This document shows, piece after piece, positions 1-7,430 of a stretch of 9,645 nucleotides of DNA. How positions within the stretch are numbered: position 1 is the first letter of the stretch; the number at the start of each line of letters is the position of its first letter. Source of the DNA: an uncultured Collinsella sp. GTDB lineage: Bacteria; Actinomycetota; Coriobacteriia; Coriobacteriales; Coriobacteriaceae. The position numbers were made by a program, and so were the translations under genes. Below the pieces are notes generated by a model. The model searched no databases, was not told where the DNA came from, and saw only the letters and a list, made by a program, of their open reading frames with translations. The stretch spans positions 1 through 9,645 of the forward strand of contig CAJMBB010000072.1 of assembly GCA_905211615.1 (NCBI GenBank). Reading direction: 5' to 3'.

Positions 1-53
1 ACCTACAACAGCGCGGTTAACAGCCGCGTGCTCTACCATTGAGCTACCGAGGA
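1..53 (-). tRNA. tRNA-Asn (GUU), partial, cut by window edge
   Basis: This is the 5' part of a third tRNA-Asn copy, identical to the two complete copies to its right. It contains the 5' acceptor strand, D arm, anticodon arm (anticodon GUU at 19-21), variable loop, 5' T stem and the first base of the T loop. The rest of the T arm, the 3' acceptor strand and the CCA end lie beyond the left edge. It follows the previous tRNA after the same 33-nt spacer. Confidence 0.93.
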
Positions 54-86
54 ATTTAAAGCCCAACGGAAAGGGCTGGAAAAATC

Positions 87-161
87 TGGCTCCCCGGGTA
101 GGACTCGAACCTACAACAGCGCGGTTAACAGCCGCGTGCTCTACCATTGAGCTACCGAGGA
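87..161 (-). tRNA. tRNA-Asn (GUU)
   Basis: A complete 75-nt tRNA reads on the minus strand. The acceptor stem is TCCTCGG with CCGGGGA (one G-U pair), the D arm is GCTC/GAGC with a 7-nt loop, and the anticodon stem is CGCGG/CCGCG around loop CTGTTAA (anticodon GUU at 127-129, so Asn). A 5-nt variable loop follows, then a GTAGG/CCTAC T stem with loop TTCGAGT. The discriminator base is G73 and CCA is encoded in the DNA. The sequence is identical to the copy at 195-269. Confidence 0.98.
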
Positions 162-194
162 ATTTAAAGCCCAACGGAAAGGGCTGGAAAAATC

Positions 195-269
195 TGGCTC
201 CCCGGGTAGGACTCGAACCTACAACAGCGCGGTTAACAGCCGCGTGCTCTACCATTGAGCTACCGAGGA
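195..269 (-). tRNA. tRNA-Asn (GUU), first gene of the array
   Basis: A complete 75-nt tRNA-Asn, identical base for base to the copy at 87-161, with anticodon GUU at 235-237 and an encoded CCA end. It is the promoter-proximal member: the predicted start site of the upstream promoter lies about 23 nt before its first base. The repeat homology stops two bases upstream of this copy, which marks the right border of the tandem array. Confidence 0.98.
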
Positions 270-299
270 ATAGGTGCGTGCTCTCAAGCAACGAAGTTT

Positions 300-347
300 A
301 TTATACGGACGAATCAGCTTAGGGCAAGAACTTTTTTTAGAAATTTT
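300..347 (-). promoter_or_regulatory. Sigma-70 promoter of the tRNA-Asn array, with UP-like element
   Basis: On the minus strand there is a perfect -10 box TATAAT (305 to 300) and a -35 box TTGCCC (327 to 322; 4 of 6 to TTGACA) with a 16-bp spacer. Immediately upstream, 347 to 329 is almost pure A/T and includes a run of seven A, as in UP elements of stable-RNA promoters. The predicted start lies near 293, giving a leader of about 23 nt. Its position directly before the array makes it the likely array promoter. The start site itself is inferred. Confidence 0.8.
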
Positions 348-354
348 CCGACCC

Positions 355-408
355 AGTCATTGGGGACGTTCTTAAACGACTAGTCATTCAAGAACGTCCC
401 CAACGACT
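355..408. repeat. 54-bp near-perfect palindrome, REP-like candidate
   Basis: An inverted repeat centred at 381/382. The arms TTGGGGACGTTCTT (360-373) and AAGAACGTCCCCAA (390-403) are perfectly complementary over 14 bp, and the centre carries the 8-bp palindrome GACTAGTC (378-385). Counting outward to 355/408, 24 of 27 base pairs match; the mismatches are at 359/404, 374/389 and 377/386. The string AGTCATT occurs both at the left end (355-361) and in the centre (382-388), giving an internal modular structure. It is intergenic, between the rpoD terminator and the tRNA promoter, and has no U-tract. It resembles dispersed REP-type elements, but no second copy is present in this window. Confidence 0.75.
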
Positions 409-414
409 ACATGA

Positions 415-448
415 AAGCGCCCCCAAGCAGATGTGCTTGAGGGCGCTT
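415..448 (-). terminator. Hairpin terminator of rpoD
   Basis: A 15-bp stem (415-429 with 434-448) has a 4-nt loop and starts 9 nt after the rpoD stop codon. In the minus-strand RNA all 15 pairs form, one of them a G-U wobble (423/440). The stem is GC-rich at its base, but only three U follow it directly (UUUCAUG), so the intrinsic terminator signal is weak in the tail. It probably ends the infB-to-rpoD transcript, or protects its 3' end after termination further on. Confidence 0.75.
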
Positions 449-457
449 CTTGCTTGA

Positions 458-1807
<1,350 letters not shown>

Positions 1808-1819
1808 AGATTCTCCCTT
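1808..1819 (-). promoter_or_regulatory. Ribosome-binding site that decides the rpoD start
   Basis: AAGGGAG (1819 to 1813) followed by a 5-nt spacer leads to GTG at 1807-1805. The alternative ATG at 1822 lies immediately upstream of this motif and has no purine-rich sequence in front of it. The GTG is therefore the better-supported initiation codon. Confidence 0.7.
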
Positions 1820-1822
1820 CAT

Positions 1823-1835
1823 AGTCCACAGGACT
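1823..1835 (-). promoter_or_regulatory. Small hairpin just before the rpoD ribosome-binding site
   Basis: In minus-strand RNA, AGUCC and GGACU pair around a UGU loop, and the hairpin ends 3 nt before the AAGGGAG ribosome-binding site of rpoD. It could affect ribosome access or mark an mRNA processing point. With only five pairs and a 3-nt loop it may be chance. The rest of the roughly 110-nt dnaG-rpoD gap shows no convincing promoter. Confidence 0.3.
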
Positions 1836-1917
1836 CAATACTTTAGCACACACATTGCCGTCTATACCCAAAAAGAGGGCTGGATATAGGCGAGAATACG
1901 CTGGTTGACCACAACAT

Positions 1918-4026
1918 CTAGGCCTGTTCGGTGCCTGTGGCCTCCAGACCGATCAAACGGAACGGGTCCGCCACGCCGCCGATCGACTTTTGCAGCTCGC
2001 GTTGACGCTGCGAATCCTGCGCGGCCTGCATGGTTAGCGCGCGACGGGCCCCATCATCGAGCGAACGGTCCTGGCGCAGCTTGGCCTGTGCGGCACGCAT
2101 GCGGCGTTTGATGGTGTAGAGCTCGAGCGTATCGAGCATAAACACGATGTTCGTCTCGGTAGGGTGTTTGCTCGTCGCCGAGATGCGCCCGGCACTCACA
2201 AGCGTTGCCGCCTCGGGACACACCGAGCGCGCCGCATCCATGCAGGCTGCAGGATCGGTTCCCGGCGGCGTTGCCAGAACGGCCCATGCGATGGACTCGT
2301 GACGTGGGTCAACCCACTCGATGGAGCAGATGCGGTCGGCATACGTGCGGAACAGGTCGGGGTAGCTCGTGAGCATGGTCAGCAGCTCGCGCTCCCCTGC
2401 CAAGGACTTGCGCTCAAGATCGGTAAGAACCATCGGCGGCGCCGCAGCCGGTGCGTTCGAACCATCAGCCACAGGCACAGCGCCCATACCACCAGGCACA
2501 TCGATCGGCGGAAGATCGTCGACGACCTCCACGGGCGCGGCACCGTAGGCATCGAGCGGGACATAGTCGTACGGCTCTTCCTCGACCGGCGCCGCAACTG
2601 CCGGCGTCGCGCCCGATGCCCAAGCACCACGGCCGGCATCGCGAGAACCCGATGCCCGACCGCCCGCGCTACCGGACCGCTCAGGCTGTGCTCGCTGGCG
2701 TTCATAGTTTTGCTCGCGGCGGCGCTCCGCATCCTCGCGCTTGGCGACGTCGCGAAACACGCGACCCGAACTCGCGCGCACCGTCTCCAGATCCAAACCC
2801 AGCAGATCGGCAATCTGGATAAAGTACGTGTCGATCATATAGCTATCGCGCAGCGGATAGATAAGCGTCAGCGCATCTTCCAGCGCCTTGGCGCGACCGC
2901 CCGGCGTGGTGATGTCGCTCGACTCCTGCAGCGAACGGTAAACAAAGTCCATAAGCGGCTCGGCAGCGTCGATGCGCGCCTGCAGTGCCTCGCCACCATG
3001 CGCCGTGATGAACTCCATGGGATCGTTGCCGTCGGGTAGCACCACGCAGCGCAGGTCCATCGAATCCTGCTCGATAAACTGAATCGCGCGACGGGCGGCC
3101 TTTTGACCGGCGGCGTCGCCATCGAACATATACACAATGCGCTTGGCAAAACGGGTGAGCGTCTTGACGTGATGCTCCGTGAGCGCGGTGCCCAGCGTAG
3201 CAACAACGTTTTTAATCCCCGCCTCCCAGCAGGCGATGCAGTCGGTATATCCCTCCACCACGATGGCGGTATCCTGCGCGACGATATACTCCTTGGCCCA
3301 ATTAAAGCCGTAGAGGTTTCGCTTTTTATGGAACACGCTCGTCTCGGCGGTATTAAGGTACTTGGGTTGGCCGTCTCCCATGATGCGACCGCCAAAGGCG
3401 ATGTTGTGACCCTGCTCATCAAAGATGGGAAACATCACGCGGTCGTAGAAGCGGTCGGCAAGCTGCCCGCGCCCGCGACTCACAGCCACGTTGGCGTCGA
3501 TCATCTCCTGCGGAGTAAAGCCCGCCTGCGACAGATGAGCCACCAGCGCGTTGCGGCCCGGCGCAAAGCCCAGGCAGTAGCGGCGGCAGACGTCGCCGCC
3601 CATGCCGCGGCTGGCAAAATACTCGCGCGGACGGCCGTCCTTACCGCGCATAAGCATGGTGTGGTAGAACTGGGCCGTCTCGGCGCACAGATCGTAGATG
3701 CGGGCACGCTTGGTGCCGCGCTCACGGCGATCTCCGGTGTCATGCAGCTCAATACCCGCGCGATCGGCCAAATAACGGATTGACTCGGGGAAGCTCAGGT
3801 TCTCGCGCTTCATGATATAGGTGAAGACGTCGCCACCCTCGCCACAGCCAAAGCAATGCCACACCTGCGTGGCGGGAATAATGTGGAAGGACGGAGTCTT
3901 TTCGCCATGAAAGGGGCAGCAGCCCCAAAACTCATGGCCGCGGGGCTTGAGCTCAACCGTTTCCTGCACGATGGCGACCAAATCGGACGCAGCGCGTACC
4001 TGGTCTTTTTCTTCATCGCTAATCAC
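1918..4026 (-). CDS. dnaG: DNA primase
   Basis: Synthesises the RNA primers used at the replication fork, working with the replicative helicase DnaB. The 702-residue protein has the expected three-part build. An N-terminal CHC2 zinc-binding domain carries C37, H40, C58 and C61 (CPFH and HCFGC). The RNA polymerase core follows, with the YFASRGM, FGGR (211-214) and PKYLNT (221-226) motifs and a TOPRIM fold with E258 in VVEGYTD and D302/D304 in FDGDAAG. A low-complexity linker (about 430-535, rich in Arg, Gly, Ala and Pro) leads to a C-terminal helical domain (about 536-702), expected to bind DnaB. The length is slightly above the usual 600-650, mainly because of the linker. It starts at GTG, overlapping the ribF stop by 8 nt, with a strong ribosome-binding site inside ribF, so translation is probably coupled to ribF. 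All catalytic residues are present. Confidence 0.98.
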   Translation of the reverse strand: MISDEEKDQVRAASDLVAIVQETVELKPRGHEFWGCCPFHGEKTPSFHIIPATQVWHCFGCGEGGDVFTYIMKRENLSFPESIRYLADRAGIELHDTGDRRERGTKRARIYDLCAETAQFYHTMLMRGKDGRPREYFASRGMGGDVCRRYCLGFAPGRNALVAHLSQAGFTPQEMIDANVAVSRGRGQLADRFYDRVMFPIFDEQGHNIAFGGRIMGDGQPKYLNTAETSVFHKKRNLYGFNWAKEYIVAQDTAIVVEGYTDCIACWEAGIKNVVATLGTALTEHHVKTLTRFAKRIVYMFDGDAAGQKAARRAIQFIEQDSMDLRCVVLPDGNDPMEFITAHGGEALQARIDAAEPLMDFVYRSLQESSDITTPGGRAKALEDALTLIYPLRDSYMIDTYFIQIADLLGLDLETVRASSGRVFRDVAKREDAERRREQNYERQRAQPERSGSAGGRASGSRDAGRGAWASGATPAVAAPVEEEPYDYVPLDAYGAAPVEVVDDLPPIDVPGGMGAVPVADGSNAPAAAPPMVLTDLERKSLAGERELLTMLTSYPDLFRTYADRICSIEWVDPRHESIAWAVLATPPGTDPAACMDAARSVCPEAATLVSAGRISATSKHPTETNIVFMLDTLELYTIKRRMRAAQAKLRQDRSLDDGARRALTMQAAQDSQRQRELQKSIGGVADPFRLIGLEATGTEQA

Positions 4027-5026
4027 GGATGCTCACCCCCTGCTCACCCAAGTTGTGACGAATATCTTCGATATTACCCTCGACGGTCGCGATCAACTCA
4101 TCCAGGGAATCGAACAGACGCGAGGGACGTAGCCAGCGCGTAAACGCCAGCGAAACGGAAGCGCCATAGAGGTCGCCCGTATAACCAATTAAATTAGCCT
4201 CGAGATGCGCAGATGCCGCATCGTCGGCATACGTTGGCGGCAGGCCGACGTTCACGGCAGCGGGCCACACGGTGTCATCGACCAGCACCAGACCCTCATA
4301 CACGCCGTCCGCAGGCACCTGAATACCATCGGGAACTTGTAGGTTTGCCGTGGGAAAGCCCATGCCAGAACCCTCGTGACGGCCGCGAATAACACCGCCA
4401 CGCACCATATACGGACGGCCGAGTAACTCAGCAGCAAGCTCCACATGGCCCTGTCCCAACTCATGACGAATGCGCGTGGCGCAAATGGCCTCACCGCCCT
4501 CGCAAAGCAGGTCGTGACCATACACGTCAACGCCGTGCTCGGAACCCCAAGCGCGCATCTCGGCAACACCAGAAGCACCGCCACGACCCAGCCTAAAGTC
4601 ACTGCCAACGCGAATCGATCGAATGTCGACCAGACGCGACACCAGCGAGAGAAAATCAACATGGTCAAGCGCCGCAACCTCAGGCGTAAAGGGAACGGCC
4701 ACCACCGCATCGACCCCGGTTTGAGCCAGGGCATGCAGACGGTCGGCCGTCGTCATCAATTTTTGAGCGGGCGAAGGGCTCACCACAACGTCCGGGTCGG
4801 GATCGAAGGTAACCACGACCGCCTTACAACCATGGGCACGGGCATCACGGACAAGCGCTTCGATGAGTTCCTGGTGTCCACGGTGAACGCCGTCGAACAC
4901 GCCGATGGCAATCGATGCGGCACCCAAGTGCTCACACTCATCAAACGTATCGGCAGTAACGATGCGAGCCTCGTCCGACTCGCCCGCGAAAAAGATACGC
5001 GCGAGCTCGCGAGCGGACAACATCAT
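4019..5026 (-). CDS. ribF: Bifunctional riboflavin kinase / FAD synthetase
   Basis: Converts riboflavin to FMN (kinase) and FMN to FAD (adenylyltransferase) in the cytoplasm. The N-terminal nucleotidyltransferase domain shows the HIGH-like motif in GVFDGVHRGH (42-51), the VGSDFRLGRGG stretch (140-150) and TRIR (184-187). The C-terminal kinase domain begins near 203 (GRPYMVRGGVIRG) and contains GFPTANL (223-229), the PPTY motif (263-266) and the conserved Glu near 276 in HLEANL, ahead of GDLYG (284-288). The 335-residue length is normal for the family. ATG at 5026 overlaps the truB stop as ATGA, a classic coupled junction; a second ATG follows at once and could also serve. No FMN riboswitch is seen, as expected for a gene inside an operon. 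Confidence 0.97.
   Translation of the reverse strand: MMLSARELARIFFAGESDEARIVTADTFDECEHLGAASIAIGVFDGVHRGHQELIEALVRDARAHGCKAVVVTFDPDPDVVVSPSPAQKLMTTADRLHALAQTGVDAVVAVPFTPEVAALDHVDFLSLVSRLVDIRSIRVGSDFRLGRGGASGVAEMRAWGSEHGVDVYGHDLLCEGGEAICATRIRHELGQGHVELAAELLGRPYMVRGGVIRGRHEGSGMGFPTANLQVPDGIQVPADGVYEGLVLVDDTVWPAAVNVGLPPTYADDAASAHLEANLIGYTGDLYGASVSLAFTRWLRPSRLFDSLDELIATVEGNIEDIRHNLGEQGVSIRD
4032..4041 (-). promoter_or_regulatory. Ribosome-binding site of dnaG inside ribF
   Basis: AGGGGGTGAG (4041 to 4032) lies within the last ribF codons, 5 nt before the GTG start of dnaG. It matches AGGAGGTGA at 8 of 9 positions and supports the GTG as the real start, despite the 8-nt overlap with ribF. Confidence 0.8.
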
Positions 5027-5955
5027 CGAACACCGCCGATTGCCTGCGGAAACACGTGCTCCATGACAAAGCGGCCACTCTCAATGCGGGCGAGCGCCTT
5101 GAGTCCCCCATCGAGCACCAGCGCAAACGGCGCCTTCGAGGCATCGAAATCGACAAGCGCACGCTCAACGGGAATGCGTCGGCCGCAGAGCAGGTCGTCG
5201 GCAAGATTGCCCGGCAAGTCAACACGCGTGGCGCCCAAGGCCGCAATGGGATCCAGGGCAAAGCCAGCCGCGGACTCGGGAGAAAGCTCCTCCACCGCAT
5301 GACAAGCGCCAATGGAAACAACACCGGAGGCCGTGCGGCGCAGCGCGGAAATATGCGCGGCGCTATCGCAAGCACGGCCCAGGTCGCGAGCGAGCGCACG
5401 GATATAGGTGCCCTTGCTCACTGAGAACGCCACGGTCCACACACACGAATCACCCTCGCCGCCCACGGCGATCAGGTCGGCGGCATAGACCTCGACGGGG
5501 CGCGGAGGTAGGCCCACCGCATTGCCCTCGCGAGCAGACTTGTAGGCGCGAACGCCATTGACCGAGATAGCCGAAAACGCCGGCGGCACCTGCATCTGCG
5601 GACCCAACATGGCGGCCAAGTGCTCACGGGCATAGGCAGGATCGCGGAGCTGGTTGGCAACAGCCACAGTGCGGACCGCCTCGCCCTCCGCATCATCGGT
5701 ATTGGTCTCGGCACCAAACGAAATGTCGGCGACATAGCTTTTGGTATCGAGGGTTAGCATACCCAGCAGACGGGTGGCCTGGCCCACGCCCACCACCATG
5801 ACACCCGATGCCATGGGGTCGAGCGTGCCGGCATGGCCGACGCGCCGCTCATGGAGGGCGCGTCGGCATTGCGAGACCACATCGTGGGACGTGCATCCCA
5901 CCGGCTTATCGACGGCGAGCAGCATATTCAGTTGTGAAGGCGTACGACGAGCCAT
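5023..5955 (-). CDS. truB: tRNA pseudouridine(55) synthase
   Basis: Isomerises uridine 55 in the T loop of nearly all tRNAs to pseudouridine. The 310-residue protein starts MARRTPSQLNMLLAVDKPVG and has the TruB signature GHAGTLDPMASGVM (40-53), with catalytic D46. Further family motifs are TKSYVADISFG (71-81), PPAFSAISVNGVRAY (124-138) and GTYIRALARDLG (182-193). The C-terminal part (about 240-310) is the more divergent PUA-like region. Length is normal. It begins 15 nt after the DHH phosphoesterase gene, with a GGATGG ribosome-binding site in the gap, and ends in a 4-nt overlap with ribF. The truB-ribF pair is widely conserved. Its substrate site, the U55 position, is present as TTC in the T loops of the complete tRNA-Asn genes in this window. 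Confidence 0.98.
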   Translation of the reverse strand: MARRTPSQLNMLLAVDKPVGCTSHDVVSQCRRALHERRVGHAGTLDPMASGVMVVGVGQATRLLGMLTLDTKSYVADISFGAETNTDDAEGEAVRTVAVANQLRDPAYAREHLAAMLGPQMQVPPAFSAISVNGVRAYKSAREGNAVGLPPRPVEVYAADLIAVGGEGDSCVWTVAFSVSKGTYIRALARDLGRACDSAAHISALRRTASGVVSIGACHAVEELSPESAAGFALDPIAALGATRVDLPGNLADDLLCGRRIPVERALVDFDASKAPFALVLDGGLKALARIESGRFVMEHVFPQAIGGVR

Positions 5956-5970
5956 GTACCATCCAAAAAG

Positions 5971-7014
5971 TTAAAGCTCGACGGTCACCGAAGCGGGATC
6001 CTCCCCCACCAGCTCGGCCAGCATGGGAAGTGCCACGGTGAGCGTCTCGAGAATCGTTCCGTTGTTGGAGAAACCGGCGGCAGCGGGATGTCCGCCTCCG
6101 CCAAAGGCAGCAGCGATCTCGGACACGTTGAGGTCGCCCTTGGAGCGTAGGTTGCCGCGCACCTTGGTATCGCCCTCAATACCCTTCAGGAACAGACAGA
6201 CCTCTACGCCCATCACCGAGCGCACCACGTCAACCAGGCCGTCGCACTCATCCGAGGTGACACCGCAAGCCTCAAGGTCACTCTGGTACGCGTAGCTATA
6301 TGCGACGCGCCCGTGGGCCACCGTCTTGATGCGGCCCATAACGATGGACTTGAGGTGCAAAAACTCAACGCGCATGCTCTGATATACCTCGAGTGCCACA
6401 CGCGCCGGATCGGCACCGTGGGCAACCAGACGCGAGGCCGCATGGAACGCGGCGGCATCGGCGTTTTGGTACTGAAAACGGCCGGTATCGGTAACCAAGC
6501 CACACAGCAGGCAGGTCGCAACGCCATCACGTGCGACAATGCCACAATTGTCCAAGAAACGGTCAATGATCATGGCGCAGGCTGCAGCTTCGACGCGCCT
6601 CAGGCTGAGCTCGGCAAACTCCTCGCGCGCCGGATGGTGGTCGAAACACACCACATGCTTGGAGCGACGAAGCACCTCGGCGGAATTATTGAGACGCTCG
6701 ACGACCGGTACGTCCACCGAGATGAACAGGTCCGGATTGCCGGTGTACACAGATGCCGGCACCAGGCGATCGGAGCCTTCCATAAATCGGTAGATGCGCG
6801 GAACCGGGTCATCGTCTGCCAGCAGCAGCGCAATGTCCTTGTTGGGGAAAAACTTCATGAGCGAAAGGCCCAGACCCAATACGGAGCCCAGGGCGTCGCC
6901 GTCGGGAGAAGTGTGTCCCGAAATCGCAATGGAGGACGCACCCTCGATGAGCTCGAGGATGCGTCGCTGAATATCTGCAGACTCGCACGAGGCGAGGTCG
7001 GCGGAATTAGTCAT
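5971..7014 (-). CDS. nrnA: DHH/DHHA1 phosphoesterase, NrnA-type (nanoRNase / pAp phosphatase family)
   Basis: A 347-residue member of the DHH phosphoesterase family. Relatives degrade short RNA oligonucleotides, remove the 3' phosphate from pAp, and in actinobacteria act on cyclic or linear dinucleotides; the exact substrate cannot be read from sequence. The DHH domain has GHTSPDGDALGS (33-44, metal ligands H34, D38, D40), DVP (D101), FDHHP (D125, H126, H127) and GLVTDTGRF (D176). The DHHA1 domain has the substrate-binding GGGGHPAAAG (305-314). All expected metal-binding residues are present. The start overlaps the rbfA stop by 8 nt, with a perfect AGGAGG inside rbfA, 9 nt upstream. Placement after rbfA and before truB is the usual setting for this family and suggests a housekeeping role in RNA turnover or dinucleotide signalling. 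Confidence 0.93.
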   Translation of the reverse strand: MTNSADLASCESADIQRRILELIEGASSIAISGHTSPDGDALGSVLGLGLSLMKFFPNKDIALLLADDDPVPRIYRFMEGSDRLVPASVYTGNPDLFISVDVPVVERLNNSAEVLRRSKHVVCFDHHPAREEFAELSLRRVEAAACAMIIDRFLDNCGIVARDGVATCLLCGLVTDTGRFQYQNADAAAFHAASRLVAHGADPARVALEVYQSMRVEFLHLKSIVMGRIKTVAHGRVAYSYAYQSDLEACGVTSDECDGLVDVVRSVMGVEVCLFLKGIEGDTKVRGNLRSKGDLNVSEIAAAFGGGGHPAAAGFSNNGTILETLTVALPMLAELVGEDPASVTVEL

Positions 7015-7417
7015 CTAAAGCTGCCTCCTGGGCGGCATCCGCTATCGGATAGCCGTCCTCGTCCTTTTCGATCGCAAGCGTGGCGGGAACGTTTTCCAGC
7101 GCACGCGTGATGCGCTCGGCCTCATCGGTCGAGCGATCGATGCGAAAATCGAGCTCGGGCGTGACACGCCAATCGAGCGAGCGAGCCAACAGGCTGCGAA
7201 TACGGCCCTTGGCGCTTGCGAGCGCCTCCATGACCTCATCGTAGCGACTCGCATCGCACGACACGTACACGCGCGCGAACGAACGGTCCACCGCGACCTC
7301 GACCGCGGTCAAAGTAACCAGGTCGAGACGCGGATCGGAAACCTCAAAGAGCAGGATATAACCAAGCTTCTCGCGAAGCTGCTCGCCCAGACGGCGGGTT
7401 GCCTGCGTTTGCTTCAT
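7007..7417 (-). CDS. rbfA: 30S ribosome-binding factor A
   Basis: A small cytoplasmic protein that binds the immature 30S subunit and helps the late maturation of 16S rRNA. The 136-residue product starts MKQTQATRRLGEQLREKLGYILLFEVSDPRL, with the typical N-terminal helix and the DPR motif near 28-30. It continues with the KH-type alpha-beta core (VTLTAVEVAVDRSFARVYVS, then LRF-like TPELDFRIDRS at 86-96). The C-terminal tail is short and acidic. The reading frame is open far upstream, to about 7801, but ATG 7417 is chosen because a ribosome-binding site precedes it, the upstream part lies wholly within infB, and the family begins here. It starts 11 nt after infB, as in most bacteria. Confidence 0.95.
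   Translation of the reverse strand: MKQTQATRRLGEQLREKLGYILLFEVSDPRLDLVTLTAVEVAVDRSFARVYVSCDASRYDEVMEALASAKGRIRSLLARSLDWRVTPELDFRIDRSTDEAERITRALENVPATLAIEKDEDGYPIADAAQEAALDD
7024..7029 (-). promoter_or_regulatory. Ribosome-binding site of the DHH phosphoesterase inside rbfA
   Basis: A perfect AGGAGG lies within the last codons of rbfA, 9 nt before the ATG at 7014. It fixes the start of the downstream gene and implies that rbfA translation runs through the initiation region of its neighbour. Confidence 0.85.
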
Positions 7418-7423
7418 AGCGCT

Positions 7424-7430
7424 ACCCCCT
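7424..7430 (-). promoter_or_regulatory. Ribosome-binding site of rbfA overlapping the infB stop
   Basis: AGGGGGT (7430 to 7424) uses the AG of the infB TAG stop codon and lies 6 nt before the rbfA ATG. Ribosomes ending infB would therefore stop on the rbfA initiation region, which suggests coupled translation. Confidence 0.75.

Larger units (their letters stand above)
1..271. repeat. 108-bp perfect tandem repeat (tRNA-Asn plus spacer)
   Basis: The sequence from 1 to 271 repeats with an exact 108-bp period. Bases 1-161 match 109-269 without a difference I can see, and the match ends at 271/272. Each unit is a 75-bp tRNA-Asn gene plus a 33-bp spacer (54-86 and 162-194). In transcript sense each spacer holds a 5-bp hairpin, AGCCC/GGGCT around an 8-nt loop (60-77 and 168-185), followed by TTAAAT just before the next tRNA. 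That hairpin may mark RNase processing between tRNAs; it has no U-tract, so a terminator role is unlikely. The array continues past the left edge. Confidence 0.95.

Noticed and set aside
1..271. CRISPR array or attachment-site duplication
   Set aside because: The repeated unit is a tRNA gene plus an identical spacer, so there are no unique spacers as in CRISPR. No integrase or phage genes are visible to suggest att sites.
1823..1917. Promoter for rpoD in the dnaG-rpoD gap
   Set aside because: TATAGA (1866-1861) and TATTCT-like strings occur, but none has a fitting -35 box at the right distance. I cannot support a promoter, although a weak or alternative-sigma promoter remains possible.
2164..3039. 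Plus-strand open frame of 291 codons opposite dnaG
   Set aside because: It is Arg- and His-rich low-complexity translation antisense to the dnaG linker and C-terminal region, with no recognisable domain.
5027..5060. FMN riboswitch ahead of ribF
   Set aside because: ribF starts inside the truB stop codon, so there is no leader region, and nothing resembling the RFN element is present.
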